Part shown: piece by piece, positions 26,264 to 34,761 of the stretch | Position numbering within the stretch: position 1 is the first letter of the stretch | How the letters are laid out: every line of letters starts with the position of its first letter | From: Amycolatopsis antarctica | GTDB taxonomy: Bacteria; Actinomycetota; Actinomycetes; Mycobacteriales; Pseudonocardiaceae | NCBI RefSeq assembly: GCF_002262875.1 | Contig: NZ_NKYE01000019.1 | Coordinates: 1-64,000 of the forward strand | DNA length: 64,000 nucleotides | Reading direction: 5' to 3' | Program-made: the position numbers and the translations under genes | Notes under the pieces: generated by a model | What the model saw: only the letters and a program-made list of their open reading frames with translations | The model's database searches: none | What the model was told of the DNA's origin: nothing

Positions 26264-26584
26264 TCAGCCGCCCGCGAACGGCGGCAGCACGTCGAGCTGG
26301 GTGCCGTCGGGCAAACGGGCCGAGGTGTCCCGTACGGCCACGCCGTCGAGCAGGAAGCTGGCCGCGTCGAGAATCCTGGGCAGCGCCGCGGGGTGGCGCT
26401 CACGCAGCGCGGCGACCGCGTCGGCCACGCTCGCCCCGGCCGGCAGCTGGACCAGTTCCTCGTCGATGGAGGTGGCCGCACGGGCGGCCGCGAAGTACCG
26501 GACCAGCACCGTCGTCGCGTGCCCGGTGGCCAGGTCGTGCTGCACCGGGCCCGGGGACGTGGCTCCGGAAGGCGGCACTGTCAT
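26264..26584 (-). CDS. moaD: molybdopterin synthase sulfur carrier subunit MoaD
   Basis: 106 residues, ubiquitin-like fold ending in the double glycine PPFAGG that is adenylated and thiocarboxylated. The core has VLVRYFAAARAATSIDEE and LRERHPAAL, and SFLLDGVAVRDTSARLPDG near the end. The N-terminal 22 residues are an extension. It starts 2 bases after the moaA stop and is co-transcribed with it. It partners the MoaE half of the fusion at 23640. Confidence 0.93.
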   Translation of the reverse strand: MTVPPSGATSPGPVQHDLATGHATTVLVRYFAAARAATSIDEELVQLPAGASVADAVAALRERHPAALPRILDAASFLLDGVAVRDTSARLPDGTQLDVLPPFAGG

Positions 26585-26586
26585 GT

Positions 26587-27648
26587 TCAGCCTCCGATGG
26601 CGCTCATCGGCCGGATCGGCTGTGCGAATCCGGCTTCGTTGATCTCGTGTCCGGCCAGTTTGGCCCACATCGTCGCCCGCCACGCCTCGGCCACGGCCTC
26701 GTCGCCTGCCCCGCCGCGCAACAGCCGCCGCAGGTCCGTCTCCTCGGTGGAGAACAGGCAGGAGCGGACGGCACCGTCGGCGGTCAGCCGGGTGCGCTCG
26801 CAGTCCGAACAGAACGGCCGGGTCACCGAGGCGATCACACCGACCTCGGCAGGCCCGCCGTCGACCAGCCATCGTTCGGCGGGAGCCCCGCCGCGCACGC
26901 TTGGGCTCGGGCTGAGGGTGAACTCGGTGCCCAGCAGGTCGAGGATCTCGGCGGCGGTGATCATCTCGCCGCGGATCCAGCCGTGCTGCGCGTCCAGCGG
27001 CATCTGCTCGATGAATCGCAGGTGGTAGCCGTTCTCCACGCAGTAGCGCAGAAGAGAGGTGGCCTGGTGCTCGTTGGTGCCGCGCATCAGCACCGAGTTG
27101 ATCTTCACCGGGTTCATCCCGGCCTCGCGCGCGGCGGCCAGCCCGGCGAGTACGTGCGGCAGCCGGTCGCGCCGGGTGATCTCCCGGAAGGTGGCCGCGT
27201 CGACGGTGTCCAGCGAGACGTTGATCCGGTCGAGGCCGGCCTCGGCCAGTCCCTTCGCGCGCTTGGCGAGCCCGATGCCGTTGGTGGTCATGGACATGCG
27301 CGGACGCGGTTCGAGCGCGGCGACGCGGGCGATCAGGCCTTCCAGTCCCGGGCGCAGCAGAGGTTCGCCGCCGGTCAGCCGGATGTCGGTCACGCCGAGC
27401 CGTTCGACGGCGATCGTCAGCAGGTGAACCAACTCGTCGTCGGAGAGGAGCTGGTCGCCGGGCATCCAGTCGAGGCCCTCCGCGGGCATGCAGTAGGTGC
27501 AGCGGAGGTTGCACTTGTCGGTCAGCGAGACCCGCAGATCGGTGGCGACCCGGCCGAAGGTGTCGATCAGCGCGGGGTCGTCCGGACGGGGCTGTGCTGC
27601 CGTCTGGGCATTGGGTACCCGGGGAAGCCCGAGGTGTACCGCTGTCAT
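26587..27648 (-). CDS. moaA: GTP 3',8-cyclase MoaA
   Basis: 353 residues, radical SAM enzyme. ATG at 27646-27648. The SAM cluster motif is CNLRCTYC at about residues 46-53, followed by IRLTGGEPLLR and TTNGIGLA; the C-terminal cluster uses FCSDCERTRL and an SCLF cysteine; the protein ends AIGG, the conserved GG tail needed for radical transfer. It acts with MoaC in the first molybdopterin step. Order moaA-moaD matches Rv0869c-Rv0868c. A 150-bp divergent gap separates it from the molybdate operon. Confidence 0.97.
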   Translation of the reverse strand: MTAVHLGLPRVPNAQTAAQPRPDDPALIDTFGRVATDLRVSLTDKCNLRCTYCMPAEGLDWMPGDQLLSDDELVHLLTIAVERLGVTDIRLTGGEPLLRPGLEGLIARVAALEPRPRMSMTTNGIGLAKRAKGLAEAGLDRINVSLDTVDAATFREITRRDRLPHVLAGLAAAREAGMNPVKINSVLMRGTNEHQATSLLRYCVENGYHLRFIEQMPLDAQHGWIRGEMITAAEILDLLGTEFTLSPSPSVRGGAPAERWLVDGGPAEVGVIASVTRPFCSDCERTRLTADGAVRSCLFSTEETDLRRLLRGGAGDEAVAEAWRATMWAKLAGHEINEAGFAQPIRPMSAIGG

Positions 27649-27798
27649 CTCTCTTAGGGTAGTGCCGAAACCGGTCGAACGTGACTTGTAGGCAGAGCGA
27701 CAATTATTTCGGCGCGGCCCCGTTGTTCCTTGGGGTACACGGAGTTTCGTCGCCTGTCCGGGTGGATTTTCCGCACCTGCGGCGATAATGTTCCGCCC

Positions 27799-28203
27799 AT
27801 GCCGCAGTTCCGGTTCTCCGAGGCCGCCAGATTGCTCGGAGTCAGTGACGACACCGTCCGGCGCTGGGTCCGCGCCGGAGCGCTCGACGCGGAGGAGGAC
27901 CACGCGGGCCGAAAGGTCGTCGACGGCGCGAAGCTCGCCGCGTTCGCCCGCGCCCAGGCCGAGGCCCCGGACGATCCCTCCGGAGTGGGCCGATCCGCCC
28001 GCAACCGCTTCGTCGGCCTGGTCACCGACGTCGTCGCCGACCGCGTGATGGCGAAGGTGGAGCTCCAGTGCGGGCCGCACACGATCGTCTCGCTGATGAG
28101 TGCCGAGGCCGTGAACGAACTCGGTCTCGAACCGGGCGTGCTGGCCGTCGCCGTGGTCAAGGCGACCCATGTCGTGGTGGAAACCCCAGGAGGAGCGCAA
28201 TGA
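27799..28203 (+). CDS. HTH-TOBE molybdate/molybdopterin-responsive regulator
   Basis: 134 residues. An excisionase/MerR-like helix-turn-helix at 1-50 (FSEAARLLGVSDDTVRRWV) is followed by a TOBE (Mop-like) domain about 70-130 (ARNRFVGLVTDVVADRVMAKVEL, VSLMSAEAVNELGLEPG), the fold that binds molybdate in ModE and ModC. It is the first gene of the mod operon, overlapping modA by ATGA, and divergent from moaA, so it may sense molybdate and control both (inference). Confidence 0.85.
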   Translation: MPQFRFSEAARLLGVSDDTVRRWVRAGALDAEEDHAGRKVVDGAKLAAFARAQAEAPDDPSGVGRSARNRFVGLVTDVVADRVMAKVELQCGPHTIVSLMSAEAVNELGLEPGVLAVAVVKATHVVVETPGGAQ

Positions 28204-28979
28204 GAAAGACCGTCGTGGCGCTGTCCGCGCTCGCCCTATTCAGCACGGCCTGCGGTGCGGCCGGGGGAGACGCCGAGGGGGCAGCCGACGACGGGGCCGG
28301 AGCCCCGCGCACGCTGACGGTGTTCGCCGCCGCCTCGCTCACCGAGTCGTTCGGCGCGCTGGAGAAGCGCTTCGAGGCCGAGCATCCCGGCGTCGACGTG
28401 ACGCTCAACCTCGGCGCCTCCTCGAAGCTCGCCCAGCAGATCGACGAGGGCGCGGCCGCGGACGTCTTCGCCTCGGCGGACGAGAAGAACATGGAGAAGG
28501 TGACCGCCGCCGGCCGCGCCGACGGTGAGCCCGCCGTCTTCGCCACCAACACGCTGACGATCGCCGTGCCGCCGGGGAACCCCAAGGGCGTCAGGGGATT
28601 CGCCGATCTCGCCCAGCCCGGCCTGACGCTGGTGGTGTGCGCCCCGCAGGTGCCGTGCGGATCCGCCGCCGAGACGGTGGAGAAGTCCGCCGGGGTCGCG
28701 CTCACTCCCGTCAGCGAGGAGCAGGACGTCAAGGGTGTGCTGGCGAAGGTGCAGGCCGGCGAGGCCGACGCCGGTCTCGTCTACGTCACCGACGCCACCT
28801 CGGCCGCGGGCAAGGTGGAGAAGATCGACTTCCCGGAAGCGGCGGGTGCGGTCAACCGCTACCCGATCGCCGTACTGACCGACGCCCCGCAGGCCGATCT
28901 GGCGCGGGAGTTCACCGAGTTCGTGCGGGGCGCGGCGGGCACCGAGGAACTCGGCAAGGTCGGGTTTGGCAGGCCGTAG
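28200..28979 (+). CDS. modA: molybdate ABC transporter substrate-binding lipoprotein ModA
   Basis: 259 residues, lipoprotein signal with lipobox STAC (Cys18). ModA signatures: TLTVFAAASLTESFGAL, ASSKLAQQIDEGA.ADVFASAD, NTLTIAVPPGNP, and the C-terminal GEADAGLVYVTDA and YPIAVLTDAPQ. It captures molybdate or tungstate outside the membrane. Start ATG overlaps the regulator stop. The acidic segment after the Cys (residues 19-36) is a linker. Confidence 0.96.
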   Translation: MRKTVVALSALALFSTACGAAGGDAEGAADDGAGAPRTLTVFAAASLTESFGALEKRFEAEHPGVDVTLNLGASSKLAQQIDEGAAADVFASADEKNMEKVTAAGRADGEPAVFATNTLTIAVPPGNPKGVRGFADLAQPGLTLVVCAPQVPCGSAAETVEKSAGVALTPVSEEQDVKGVLAKVQAGEADAGLVYVTDATSAAGKVEKIDFPEAAGAVNRYPIAVLTDAPQADLAREFTEFVRGAAGTEELGKVGFGRP

Positions 28980-29001
28980 ACCCGGGGGCGGCGCGGAGGC
29001 G

Positions 29002-29820
29002 ATGAGGGCGAACGGCCGTGCGGGCGGCCGTTCGCCCTCGTCCGCGGTGCCCTGGGTGCTGTGGATTCCGGCCGGGCTCGGGCTGGGGCTGGTGGTACTG
29101 CCGGTGCTGGGCCTGCTGGTCCGCTCCGACCTCACCCGGTTCCCAGAACTGATCGCCACACCCGCCTCGCTCAACGCGCTCCAGCTCTCGCTGACCACGG
29201 CGGCCCTGTCCACGCTGTTCAGCGTGCTGCTCGGGGTGCCGCTGGCCGTGGTGCTGGCACGTTCGCGGGTACGCGGGATCCGGCTGCTGCGTGCGATCGT
29301 GCTGCTGCCGCTGGTCCTGCCTCCGGTCGTGGGTGGGCTTGCGCTGCTGTACCTGTTGGGGCGCAACGGTTTTCTCGGCTACCTGCTGGACGTCACGGCC
29401 GGCGTGCGGGTGCCGTTCACCACGACGGCGGTGGTGATCGCGCAGACCTTCGTCGCGATGCCGTTCCTGGTGGTGAGCCTGGAAGGGGCGCTACGGGGCG
29501 CCGGTACCCGGTACGAGAACGTCGCGGCGACGCTCGGCGCACGGCCGTGGACGGTGTTCCGGCGGGTCACCCTCCCGCTGCTGCTGCCGGCGCTCGGCTC
29601 CGGGATGGTGCTGAGCTTCGCCAGGGCGCTCGGCGAGTTCGGTGCGACGATTACCTTCGCCGGCAGCCTGGAAGGTGTCACCCGCACGCTGCCGCTGGAG
29701 GTGTACGCCCAGTCGGAATCCGATGTGGACAGTGCGGTGGCGCTGGCACTGCTGCTCGTACTGGTGGCGGTACTGGTGATCGTCGTGGCCCGTCCCCGGT
29801 CGCTGGAGGGGGCCAGGTGA
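29002..29820 (+). CDS. modB: molybdate ABC transporter permease ModB
   Basis: 272 residues from ATG 29002 (a TTG at 28966 inside modA is possible). About five or six membrane segments; the permease EAA loop is YENVAATLGARPWTVFRRVT, and FARALGEFGATITFAGS is typical of ModB. It forms the homodimeric channel energised by ModC. Its stop overlaps the modC start by GTGA. Confidence 0.95.
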   Translation: MRANGRAGGRSPSSAVPWVLWIPAGLGLGLVVLPVLGLLVRSDLTRFPELIATPASLNALQLSLTTAALSTLFSVLLGVPLAVVLARSRVRGIRLLRAIVLLPLVLPPVVGGLALLYLLGRNGFLGYLLDVTAGVRVPFTTTAVVIAQTFVAMPFLVVSLEGALRGAGTRYENVAATLGARPWTVFRRVTLPLLLPALGSGMVLSFARALGEFGATITFAGSLEGVTRTLPLEVYAQSESDVDSAVALALLLVLVAVLVIVVARPRSLEGAR

Positions 29821-30959
29821 CCGGCCTGCGGGCGAGCTTCGGCTTCCGCAGGCCCGAGTTCTCGCTGGAGCTCGACCTGGACGTGCCGCCGGGCGGTGTG
29901 GTGGCCGTGCTGGGCCCGAACGGGTCCGGGAAATCCACCCTGCTGGGATGCCTGGCGGGACTGCTGGTGCCGGACACCGGCACGATCTCACTCGGCGGAC
30001 GGGTGCTGACCCGGTCCCCTCGCACGCACGTGCCACCGCATTCGCGGGGCGTGGGCATGCTGTCCCAGGACGCCCTGCTCTTCCCGCATCTATCCATTGT
30101 GGACAACGTCGCTTTCGCGCCGCAGTCGCGCGGTGTGCCGAAGGCGAGGGCGCGGGAGGTGGCCCGGCGCTGGCTGGCGGAGGTGGACGCGGCCGGCTTC
30201 GGGGACCGCAAGCCGGCGCAGCTCTCCGGCGGGCAGGCACAGCGCGTCGCGCTCGCCAGGGCACTGGCCGGGGAGCCGGACCTGCTGCTGCTGGACGAGC
30301 CGCTCGCCGCGCTGGACGTGGACGCGGCACCGGCGATCCGGGCCCTGCTGCGCCGGGTGCTGCGCTCTGCTGCCGAACGCTCTGCTGTCGAAGGACCTGC
30401 TGCCGAAGGATCTGCCGCCGAACGGTCCGGGCGGGCCTGCGTGCTGGTCACCCACGATCCACTCGACGCGCTGTCGATCGCCGACCGGGTGGTGGTGCTC
30501 GCCGGCGGCCGGATCGTCGAGCAGGGCCCGACCCGGGACGTGCTGGCCGCGCCCCGGACACCGTTCACCGCCAGCATCGCCGGGTTGAACCTGGTCGCCG
30601 GCACGGCGAACGCGGACGGTGTGCGCGTCGCCTCCGGTGCCGAGCTGGCCGGGATCGCCGCGGCGGACGTGGTGCCGGGCGAGCCGGCGGTCGCCGTGTT
30701 CCCGCCGTCCGCGGTGGCCGTGTACCGGGCCGGGACGTCCGGCACCGGCAGCCCGCGCAACCTGGCCCCAGCCGTGGTCGGCTCGCTGGAGCCGCACGGC
30801 GCGGTGGTGCGCCTGCGGGCGAGCGGGGCGGGCTGGGCCGAGGGGGTGACCGCCGACCTCACCGCCGCCGCCGTCGCGGAGCTGGAACTCCAGCCGGGCA
30901 GCGCGATCGAGCTGTCGGTGAAGGCCGCGACGATCGCGGTGCACCCTTCCGGTGCGTGA
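29817..30959 (+). CDS. modC: molybdate ABC transporter ATPase ModC
   Basis: 380 residues. Walker A GPNGSGKST near 33-41, signature LSGGQAQR, Walker B LLLLDEPLAALD, then the switch His in LVTHDPLD. A C-terminal TOBE (molybdate-binding) domain covers about 270-380. Between the D-loop and the switch His there is an extra segment of about 22 residues made of repeated SAAERS/AVEGPAAEG units (30366-30427), coded by imperfect 15-bp direct repeats; ABC ATPases normally have no insertion there. The reading frame stays open and the motifs are intact, so it is likely functional. Confidence 0.94.
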   Translation: MTGLRASFGFRRPEFSLELDLDVPPGGVVAVLGPNGSGKSTLLGCLAGLLVPDTGTISLGGRVLTRSPRTHVPPHSRGVGMLSQDALLFPHLSIVDNVAFAPQSRGVPKARAREVARRWLAEVDAAGFGDRKPAQLSGGQAQRVALARALAGEPDLLLLDEPLAALDVDAAPAIRALLRRVLRSAAERSAVEGPAAEGSAAERSGRACVLVTHDPLDALSIADRVVVLAGGRIVEQGPTRDVLAAPRTPFTASIAGLNLVAGTANADGVRVASGAELAGIAAADVVPGEPAVAVFPPSAVAVYRAGTSGTGSPRNLAPAVVGSLEPHGAVVRLRASGAGWAEGVTADLTAAAVAELELQPGSAIELSVKAATIAVHPSGA

Positions 30960-30992
30960 ACATCGTGCCGGCCAGGGCTTAGGCTGGAGAGC

Positions 30993-31787
30993 ATGACCGA
31001 GCACCGGTGGAACTACCTGACGGACATGGACGGCGTGCTGGTGCGGGAGGAGCACCTGGTGCCGGGCGCGGACGAGTTCCTGGCGGAGTTGCGCAGCAAC
31101 GGAATCGGCTTCCTGGTGCTGACCAACAACTCGATCTACACCCCGCGCGACCTGCGGGCCCGGCTGGCACGTACAGGGCTGGACGTGCCGGAGACGTCGA
31201 TCTGGACTTCGGCGCTGGCCACCGCCGAGTTCCTGCGCAACCAGCGCCCCGGCGGCTCCGCGTTCGTCATCGGCGAGGCCGGCCTGACCACCGCGCTGCA
31301 CGAGGCGGGTTACGTGCTGACCGACCGCGACCCGGACTACGTGGTGCTCGGCGAGACCCGGACGTACAGCTTCACCGCGATCACCAGGGCGATCCGGCTG
31401 ATCGAGGGTGGTGCGAAGTTCATCGCCACCAACCCGGACGCGACCGGGCCGAGTATGGAGGGTTCGCTGCCCGCCACCGGATCCATCGCCGCGCTGATCG
31501 AGAAGGCCACCGGCCGCCAGCCCTACTACGTGGGCAAGCCGAACCCGCTGATGATGCGGTCGGCGCTGCGGGCACTCGGCGCGCACTCGGACGAGACGCT
31601 GATGATCGGCGACCGGATGGACACCGACGTGCACGCCGGTATCGAGGCGGGACTGCGCACGGTGCTGGTACTCACCGGGATCTCCACCCGTCAGTCCGCC
31701 GAGCACTATCCGTACCGGCCGACCGTGGTGATCGACTCGATCGCTGACTTGATCGGGCGAACCGCTGATCCGTTCGGGGCGGGGTGA
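30993..31787 (+). CDS. HAD-IIA (NagD-type) sugar-phosphatase family hydrolase
   Basis: 264 residues. HAD motif I is DMDGV at about 11-15, motif II is LTNNS near 43-47, and the GKPNP and GDRMDTDVHAGIEAG segments (motifs III/IV) lie near 190-215. NagD-like enzymes dephosphorylate nucleotides and sugar phosphates. It is a stand-alone gene after the mod operon, followed by a metallophosphoesterase 31 bases later in the same direction. Confidence 0.9.
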   Translation: MTEHRWNYLTDMDGVLVREEHLVPGADEFLAELRSNGIGFLVLTNNSIYTPRDLRARLARTGLDVPETSIWTSALATAEFLRNQRPGGSAFVIGEAGLTTALHEAGYVLTDRDPDYVVLGETRTYSFTAITRAIRLIEGGAKFIATNPDATGPSMEGSLPATGSIAALIEKATGRQPYYVGKPNPLMMRSALRALGAHSDETLMIGDRMDTDVHAGIEAGLRTVLVLTGISTRQSAEHYPYRPTVVIDSIADLIGRTADPFGAG

Positions 31788-31818
31788 CACCACACGACGG
31801 TGAGCAAGGCTTATCGTC

Positions 31819-32646
31819 GTGCCTGTGAGCGAGGACCAACAGGGGGACGAGGTCGCCACCTACGTCGTGGGCGATGTGCACGGCCACCGCGACGAGCTGG
31901 CCGACGAGCTGCGCGCGCGGGGCCTCGTCGACGAGGCCGACGACTGGGCGGGCGGCACGGCGCACCTGTGGTTCCTCGGCGACTTCGTCGACCGCGGCCC
32001 GGACGGTGTGGGTGCCATCGACCTGGTGATGAACCTGCAGGAGCAGGCCGAGGCGGCGGGCGGGCAGGTGGAAAGCCTGCTCGGCAACCACGAGATCCTG
32101 CTGCTGGGCATGTACCACTTCGGCGACACCGACGTCCCCTCCGACTTCGGCCCGCGCAGCTTCGCCCGTAGCTGGGAGATCAACGGCGGGATGCGCTCCG
32201 ACCAGGACGCGCTCACCGACGAGCATGTCGACTGGCTCACCGCCCGGCCGCTGATCGCGCACGCCGCCGATCACCTGCTGATGCACTCCGACACGATGGA
32301 GTACCTGGACTGGGGCCTGGGCGCCGAGGAGATCAACGCCTCCGTCCGTGAAGTGTTGGAGAGCGACGATCTCGTTGCCTGGTGGGACGTCTGGCGGCGG
32401 ATGACCACCCGATACGCGTTCCGCGGCCCGAACGGGCCCGAGGTGGCCGACGCGCTGCTGAAGCGCCTGGGCGGCGAGCGGATCGTGCACGGGCACAGCG
32501 TTATCGCCGATCAGCTCGGCATCCACCCGGCGCAGATCGAGGGCCCGTTCCTCTACGCGGGCGGGCGGGTGCTCGGCATCGACGGCGGCCTCTTCGTGGG
32601 CGGGCCGTGTCTCGTCGTCGAGCTGCCGTTCGAACCCGTCGACTGA
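31819..32646 (+). CDS. calcineurin-like metallophosphoesterase
   Basis: 275 residues with all two-metal motifs in order: GDVHGH near 18-23, GDFVDRG near 54-60, GNHE near 91-94, MHSD and HGHS near the C-terminus. The insert between GNHE and MHSD is about 60 residues. Relatives resemble bacterial Ser/Thr phosphatases and diadenosine tetraphosphatases; the substrate is unknown. GTG start at 31819 (GTG 31825 possible). Confidence 0.88.
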   Translation: MPVSEDQQGDEVATYVVGDVHGHRDELADELRARGLVDEADDWAGGTAHLWFLGDFVDRGPDGVGAIDLVMNLQEQAEAAGGQVESLLGNHEILLLGMYHFGDTDVPSDFGPRSFARSWEINGGMRSDQDALTDEHVDWLTARPLIAHAADHLLMHSDTMEYLDWGLGAEEINASVREVLESDDLVAWWDVWRRMTTRYAFRGPNGPEVADALLKRLGGERIVHGHSVIADQLGIHPAQIEGPFLYAGGRVLGIDGGLFVGGPCLVVELPFEPVD

Positions 32647-32856
32647 GCGGGCCCGCAGCTACTTTCGTCGTGACGTGTTGCCGAACCGGCTCCGTCCCCG
32701 GACGTATGACCTGCGTGTTCACCGGAAACCCGTGCTGATGGTGTATTTCGGACAGTTGGCCGCACGGTATTGGCGTGGATACCGTCGGCTGGCCCGAGAA
32801 CACGTGGCCCGCGCCGGCTCGGCTGCCGGGTCCGCTGACACAGCGAGGAGTTCGTC

Positions 32857-33411
32857 ATGGCCGCTCGGAAGGTCCGCCTGTTGCTCGCAGGCATGGCTGC
32901 ACTGCTGATCCCGCTCGGTGCGGTTCCCGCGACGGCGTCGGCGGATCCCGTATCGGAGCAGGTCCGGACGATCTACTACGACGCGACCGGTGCGGAGGAG
33001 TTCCAGGACGCCGTGGACGCGGGTGCCGCCGTGTGGAACGAGGCGGTGCCGAGCATCAAGCTGGAGAAGGGCGGCGAGGCGACCATCGAGATCGTCGCCG
33101 ACGACGGCTGGCCACGGGCGCAGACGATCGAACTCGGCGTCGGCACCATCTGGTTCGGCCGCCAGGCCGTCACCGAGGGCCACGACACCACCCGGATCGC
33201 CGCGCACGAACTCGGCCACATCCTCGGTCTTCCCGACGATCGCACCGGACTGTGCGAGGACCTGATGTCCGGCGCCAGCGCGGGCCCGGAGTGCAAGAAC
33301 CCGCAGCCGAACGCTGCCGAGATCGCCCAGGTCGAGGAGAACTTCGCCGGCACGAGGGACGCGGCCTCGTTCCGCGGCACCTTCGACGAGACGCCGCTCG
33401 CCGTCGGCTGA
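32857..33411 (+). CDS. secreted snapalysin-family metalloprotease (M7)
   Basis: 184 residues. Signal peptide 1-30 (MAARKVRLLLAGMAALL, ending TASA), then a small protease domain. The zinc site is HELGHILGLPD with His117, Glu118, His121 and Asp127, the HExxHxxGxxD pattern typical of snapalysin. Two cysteines (LCEDLM and PECKNP) probably form a disulfide. It is shorter than Streptomyces SnpA precursors because the propeptide is missing or very short. It stands alone, ended by a strong hairpin. A 210-bp gap precedes it. Confidence 0.85.
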   Translation: MAARKVRLLLAGMAALLIPLGAVPATASADPVSEQVRTIYYDATGAEEFQDAVDAGAAVWNEAVPSIKLEKGGEATIEIVADDGWPRAQTIELGVGTIWFGRQAVTEGHDTTRIAAHELGHILGLPDDRTGLCEDLMSGASAGPECKNPQPNAAEIAQVEENFAGTRDAASFRGTFDETPLAVG

Positions 33412-33423
33412 CCGGATCACAGA

Positions 33424-33467
33424 CGAGAATCCCCGCCCTGGAAAGCCTTCCGGGGCGGGGATTCTCG
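33424..33467. terminator. strong hairpin between convergent genes
   Basis: A perfect 15-bp stem, CGAGAATCCCCGCCC (33424-33438) with its complement at 33453-33467, loop 14 bases, followed by TT. It separates the protease gene (+) from the YccF gene (-) and can serve both directions. Confidence 0.85.
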
Positions 33468-33476
33468 TTCCGGTAC

Positions 33477-33851
33477 TCAGGGCACGCTGACGATGTCCTT
33501 GCCCAGCGGCAGGATCGACACCGGCACCATCTTGAAGTTGGCGATTCCCAGGGGGATGCCGATGATCGTGATACACAGCAGGATGCCGGTGACGATGTGG
33601 CCGAGGGTCAGCCACCAGCCCGCGAAGATCACCCAGATGATGTTGCCGAGCAGGGAGCCCGCTCCGGCCCCCCGGCGGTCGATCAGTGTGCGGCCGAAGG
33701 GCCACAGCGCGTAGTTCGCCATCCGGAACGACGCGATGCCGAACGGGATCGTGATGATGAGGACGCAGCAGATGACGCCGGCGACCGCGTATCCGATCGC
33801 CATCCAGAAACCCGAGAGCACCAGCCAGATCACGTTCAAGATCAGGTTCAT
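33477..33851 (-). CDS. YccF domain membrane protein (Rv0870c-type)
   Basis: 124 residues, almost all hydrophobic, with two YccF repeats: GFWMAIGYAVAGVICC...IPFGIASFRMANYALWPFG and GWWLTLGHIVTGILLC...IPLGIANFKM. Three or four membrane segments. Role unknown. It keeps the order moaA, YccF protein, cold-shock protein seen in mycobacteria, although 6-8 kb of accessory genes now separate them. Confidence 0.9.
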   Translation of the reverse strand: MNLILNVIWLVLSGFWMAIGYAVAGVICCVLIITIPFGIASFRMANYALWPFGRTLIDRRGAGAGSLLGNIIWVIFAGWWLTLGHIVTGILLCITIIGIPLGIANFKMVPVSILPLGKDIVSVP

Positions 33852-33893
33852 CTGTCCATTGTCCCCTTTGTCCCGCTGTGCGCCGCGCCGCCG

Positions 33894-34667
33894 TCAGACG
33901 TGCAGTTCGCCGGAGGCCACGGTGATCGCGCGGCCCGCCAGGAGCACCCGGTCCCCGCGCAGGTCCATCCGGACGATCCCGCCGCGAGCCGACGCCTGCT
34001 CACCGACCAGTTCGCCGCGCCCGCTCCGCCGGGCCCAGTACGGCGCGAGCGTGCAGTGCGCCGATCCGGTCACCGGGTCCTCGTCGATGCCGACGGCGGG
34101 GCCGAAGACCCTGCTCACCATGTCGATGCCGTCCCGGTCGCCGGGGGCCGTGACGATCAGGGCGCGGGGGCCGAGGTCGGCGATCGCGTCGAGATCGGGT
34201 TGCAGGCCGCGCACGTCCGCGCCGCCGCGCAGCACGGCCAGCAGGTCGTGCTCGCCGCGCCCGAGGTACTCCACCGGCAGGCCGCCGAGTGCTCGCGCCA
34301 CCCGGTCCTGTTCGGCTCCGGCCACCGGGGCGGGCGGGTCGGCGGGGAAGTCCAGGGTGACCCAGCCGTCCTCGGCCCGGCAACGGAGTTCGCCGCTGAG
34401 GGTGCTGAATGTCTGTTCGCCGCCGAGCACGTGTGCGGTCGCCAGAGTGGCGTGCCCGCAGAGGGCGACCTCGACGGTGGGGGTGAACCAGCGCAGCGGT
34501 GCCGGGCCCTCGCCGGAGGTCACCACGAAGGCCGTCTCCGGATGCTTGAACTCCGCCGCCACGTCCTGCATCCACCGTTCGCCGGCGGGGGCGTCGAGCA
34601 GTACGACGCCGGCCGTGTTGCCGGAGAAGGCCTGGTCCGCGAAAGCGTCGACGAGGTGGAAGCGCAT
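33894..34667 (-). CDS. PhzF family epimerase/isomerase
   Basis: 257 residues from ATG 34665-34667. PhzF signatures: FHLVDAFADQAFSGN, catalytic Glu in KHPETAFV near residue 45, TPTVEVALCGHATLA, and VDEDPVTGSAH-type IDEDPVTGSAHC in the C-terminal half. Family members such as PhzF and YddE isomerise small hydroxy/amino acid derivatives; no phenazine genes are nearby, so the substrate is open. It is divergent from the acyl-CoA ligase gene. Confidence 0.9.
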   Translation of the reverse strand: MRFHLVDAFADQAFSGNTAGVVLLDAPAGERWMQDVAAEFKHPETAFVVTSGEGPAPLRWFTPTVEVALCGHATLATAHVLGGEQTFSTLSGELRCRAEDGWVTLDFPADPPAPVAGAEQDRVARALGGLPVEYLGRGEHDLLAVLRGGADVRGLQPDLDAIADLGPRALIVTAPGDRDGIDMVSRVFGPAVGIDEDPVTGSAHCTLAPYWARRSGRGELVGEQASARGGIVRMDLRGDRVLLAGRAITVASGELHV

Positions 34668-34761
34668 GATCACACGGTAACCCTCTCCACCTGGAGGTGG
34701 CCCGGATCACTTCCGGTTCCTAGACTCGGTGTCGCCAGGAACCGATCAGAAGGAGGGCCCC

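Noticed and set aside
26022..26642. 206-codon + strand frame in the rpfA-moaD gap
   Set aside because: Most of it is antisense to moaD and the rest has no ribosome site or homology that I can recognise.
27649..27798. Molybdenum-cofactor (Moco) riboswitch between moaA and the mod operon
   Set aside because: The gap is only 150 bp, holds no obvious multi-stem structure and the Moco RNA family is mainly known elsewhere; nothing in the sequence supports it.
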